NCBI GenBank assembly: GCA_900618425.1
Contig: UZAN01039552.1
Coordinates: 79,896 to 143,895 of the forward strand
DNA from: Echinostoma caproni
Lineage: Eukaryota > Platyhelminthes > Trematoda > Plagiorchiida > Echinostomatidae
DNA: 64,000 nt
Direction of reading: 5' to 3'
Positions 61,891 through 64,000 of the stretch are shown here, one piece after another (position 1 is the first letter of the stretch; each line of letters begins with the position of its first letter). A program made the translations under genes and the position numbers. The notes beneath the pieces are model-generated. The model was not told the origin of the DNA. It ran no database searches and worked only from the letters and a program-made list of their open reading frames with translations.

Positions 61891-64000
61891 GTGAGCTTCC
61901 AGCCTGGTTTTTCTGTTATTGTGTAGCCAACTTTGATACATGGTACATATCTAAAGTTAGTTCATTTTTTTCTGGTTTATCGTTCTAACCGACGGGAGGA
62001 TGTGTTTGCCCTTAAACTACATTTAATAAATACCTCTTGCATGCTGCATTCTCTGGAAATGGGCTACGTCATTGAAGACTGTTGACGCCAGCTGGGTTAC
62101 AAACAGAACATAGAATAGTGGACAGGCTTATCTTCAATGATTCTCATTTATACCAGTATGTCAAGTTATACATCACAAATGAAGAACAAAAGTGCAACTC
62201 ACACCACGACAACTTCTTTTGAATCAGAAATATATATATATTGTGGTGTTTTTGCATGCTTAAGAATCACTGAAAACAAATATGCCAATTGCTTTGCGTT
62301 TTATTTGAAATATGCTCCGTGGGAATGTTTGAACAATTAATAATTCTTTTCCAGAGTATTCTAATTTTACCTCTTTCGGTAGGATGAATGAAGAAAATAA
62401 ACAATGACAAAAACTGCTATTTGGAAAGAACACTCGTAGGTGTTTGATAGATATTTCCTTTAAGAACTGTTGTTTTTTATTCAGTCTCCTATTTCTTATT
62501 TTCTCACTTTCTCAAATTAATACATGAGGTTGATCGAAACCTGGAAAATGTCTTTAAATTCCACATCCATTCAATGATTCAGTATTTTAGGTAAGACGAC
62601 GTAAATGATATTTTACAGCTTGAATGAGCTTACTGAACAGCACAACAAAATTTATTTGAGTGATCACAACTATAGACTCAAAATTTTTAACCAAGTTAGG
62701 GTTTACCAAAAGAGTTTTGCAATTCAGTTAGGAGACATTCTTATTTTTCCACTCCGTTTTTCAATCAGTGAATATCATGTGATAAACCCATATTTCTAAA
62801 ATAAACATTACTCGAAAAAGGTGGAATCCACATGGAAGAAAGTATTGGAACTTGCTTGAAGGGCTGATGTGCTCAAAAAAAGTAATGAGATTTATGATAA
62901 TCAACCGGTAAAAGTGGAAATAAATGAAATCTATAAAATTGATGAAAAATTTTGTCTTTCCTAACTAGAAGGCGTTAACACGTAGGAAGGATTTACCTTT
63001 CGCTTATGAGGTGGATTCTAAAAATCTGTTAATTCATTTAAAATCAAAATTTTGGAGTACATTTAGTATTTTTAATATATATTGCGACATGTTTTAATAA
63101 CTGAACCCTTTAGTTTTGAAAATAAAATATTTTTCTAAAATAATCTTAACATAATACTGAGAATTTCGATTAGGTGTTTTATTCTGGAATACTCCAATTT
63201 CAGTTTATAGTTTAAGACAGGTTTATCTCCTCATAGACCAAATATATTCTATTCGGACTACCAAAGCACTTTGAACTCAGTCAGAACACATTTCCTGGGG
63301 AGAGGGATCAGAGTTGCCACTATTGGATGTCTATTTCACAAATTGTATAGAAATTTAACAGAAATCACCAAGTCATTCCTTGATGTTGTGCGCTCGAGGA
63401 TCTTCAAGTAACCGTTCATTGATAACAAGGATATTCGACAAAACTACCCAGTGATGTCTGTGGTGGGGCTGTTTAATTAGATCAGGCTGTCCATCATCCT
63501 CTCTCTTCCCGGATATTCCTCATTTTCCCAGGAACTCTTTTGCAGTTGTGTGCAATTTCATTTTGCCAAAACATTCATATCTTGTTTTTCTTCACCCTAA
63601 ACGATTTTCTTCAGATAGGTTGGTGTCTAAATTTCACATTGAATAAATTAGAAGAATAGCAAAATATTGACGGTTGATAACGAAAATTATCGCAAATCAC
63701 ATTAAAATTTCCAGACTTTATTTGCATCATTCACTTTGGCATAGATATATCAGTTACGTCTTCACTCATTTGAATGATAAAATAACCGAATAGAATATCT
63801 TCATTGGTAACTGTCTCAGACGTGCTGTCTGTTTGGATAATAGTTTTTCAAAAGTGATTACCTTACATTATTGGGCTCTGGATTCCATTGCACCCTTTGC
63901 CTGATCATTCGGTTTAGAAATAAGAAACAAGAAAATCACAGAAGATAATGAAACGAGAATTATCAAAATAAAGAAACTAAATGCAAGCAAACCATAACTG
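61891..64000 (+). other. Probable intron or intergenic, no gene seen
   Basis: AT-rich, with a TA microsatellite at about 62229-62243. TTTTCCAG at about 62347-62354 and GTAGGA about 25 bases later make a weak second micro-exon pair, which I do not support. The frame at 62605-62799 is not recognisable. Confidence 0.4.

Noticed and set aside
62347..62390. Second micro-exon after 61856-61890
   Set aside because: The acceptor is fair but the donor is weak (GTAGGA) and the 24-nt content is uninformative.
1..64000. CRISPR array, bacterial operons, rRNA genes
   Set aside because: No regular repeat-spacer pattern, no operon-like gene packing and no rRNA-like conserved segments were seen.

Overview
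The window looks like nuclear DNA of a flatworm, most likely a digenean fluke. It is AT-rich, gene-poor, and shows splice-site-like signals. It carries a decayed Penelope-like retroelement and at least seven fragments of one non-LTR (LINE) clade, and both element types resemble families I know from trematodes. The genus cannot be told from this sequence. There is no sign of bacterial, organellar or viral coding. Isolated N bases (4398, 11540-11542, 13608, 24009, 24214, 24827, 25676-25683, 28181) point to a draft assembly.

Layout. 1-6947 is mostly featureless, with a GC-richer, low-stop block at 1986-2530 and a tRNA-like repeat near 5500-5600. A decayed LINE lies on the minus strand at 6948-8245, followed by a tRNA-like repeat (about 8640-8760). 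8760-23299 is largely empty, with one probable dispersed repeat at 11160-11770. A Penelope-like element on the plus strand fills 23300-25286, with structured 3' flank to about 25575. 25584-33400 has low-stop but unrecognised patches and an (ATT)n-tailed repeat end near 29950. The one strong host coding region is a 1,879-nt exon at 33912-35790, ending in a clean GTAAGT donor. 35811-38860 is probable intron. 38860-43535 is a retroelement graveyard of five LINE fragments in both orientations. 44157-44612 is another repeat with an (ATT)n tail. 44613-58370 is mostly empty apart from two possible signal-peptide exons (45627 and 53648). A further LINE scrap is at 58378-58560. 61856-61890 is a possible 35-nt exon whose phase matches the large exon.

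How it fits together. If the 35-nt exon belongs to the large exon, one host gene on the plus strand runs from about 33.9 kb past 61.9 kb with a 26-kb intron, and most retroelements here sit inside that intron. The encoded protein is long, low-complexity and Ser/Glu/Asp-rich, with a basic tract and an N-terminal helix. I do not recognise it. All retroelement copies carry stops, frameshifts or deletions and look dead.

The best candidates for something new are the unrecognised disordered protein and its putative micro-exon, the two short secreted-protein-like exons, and the Penelope copy whose RT motif A is missing exactly at a single N.
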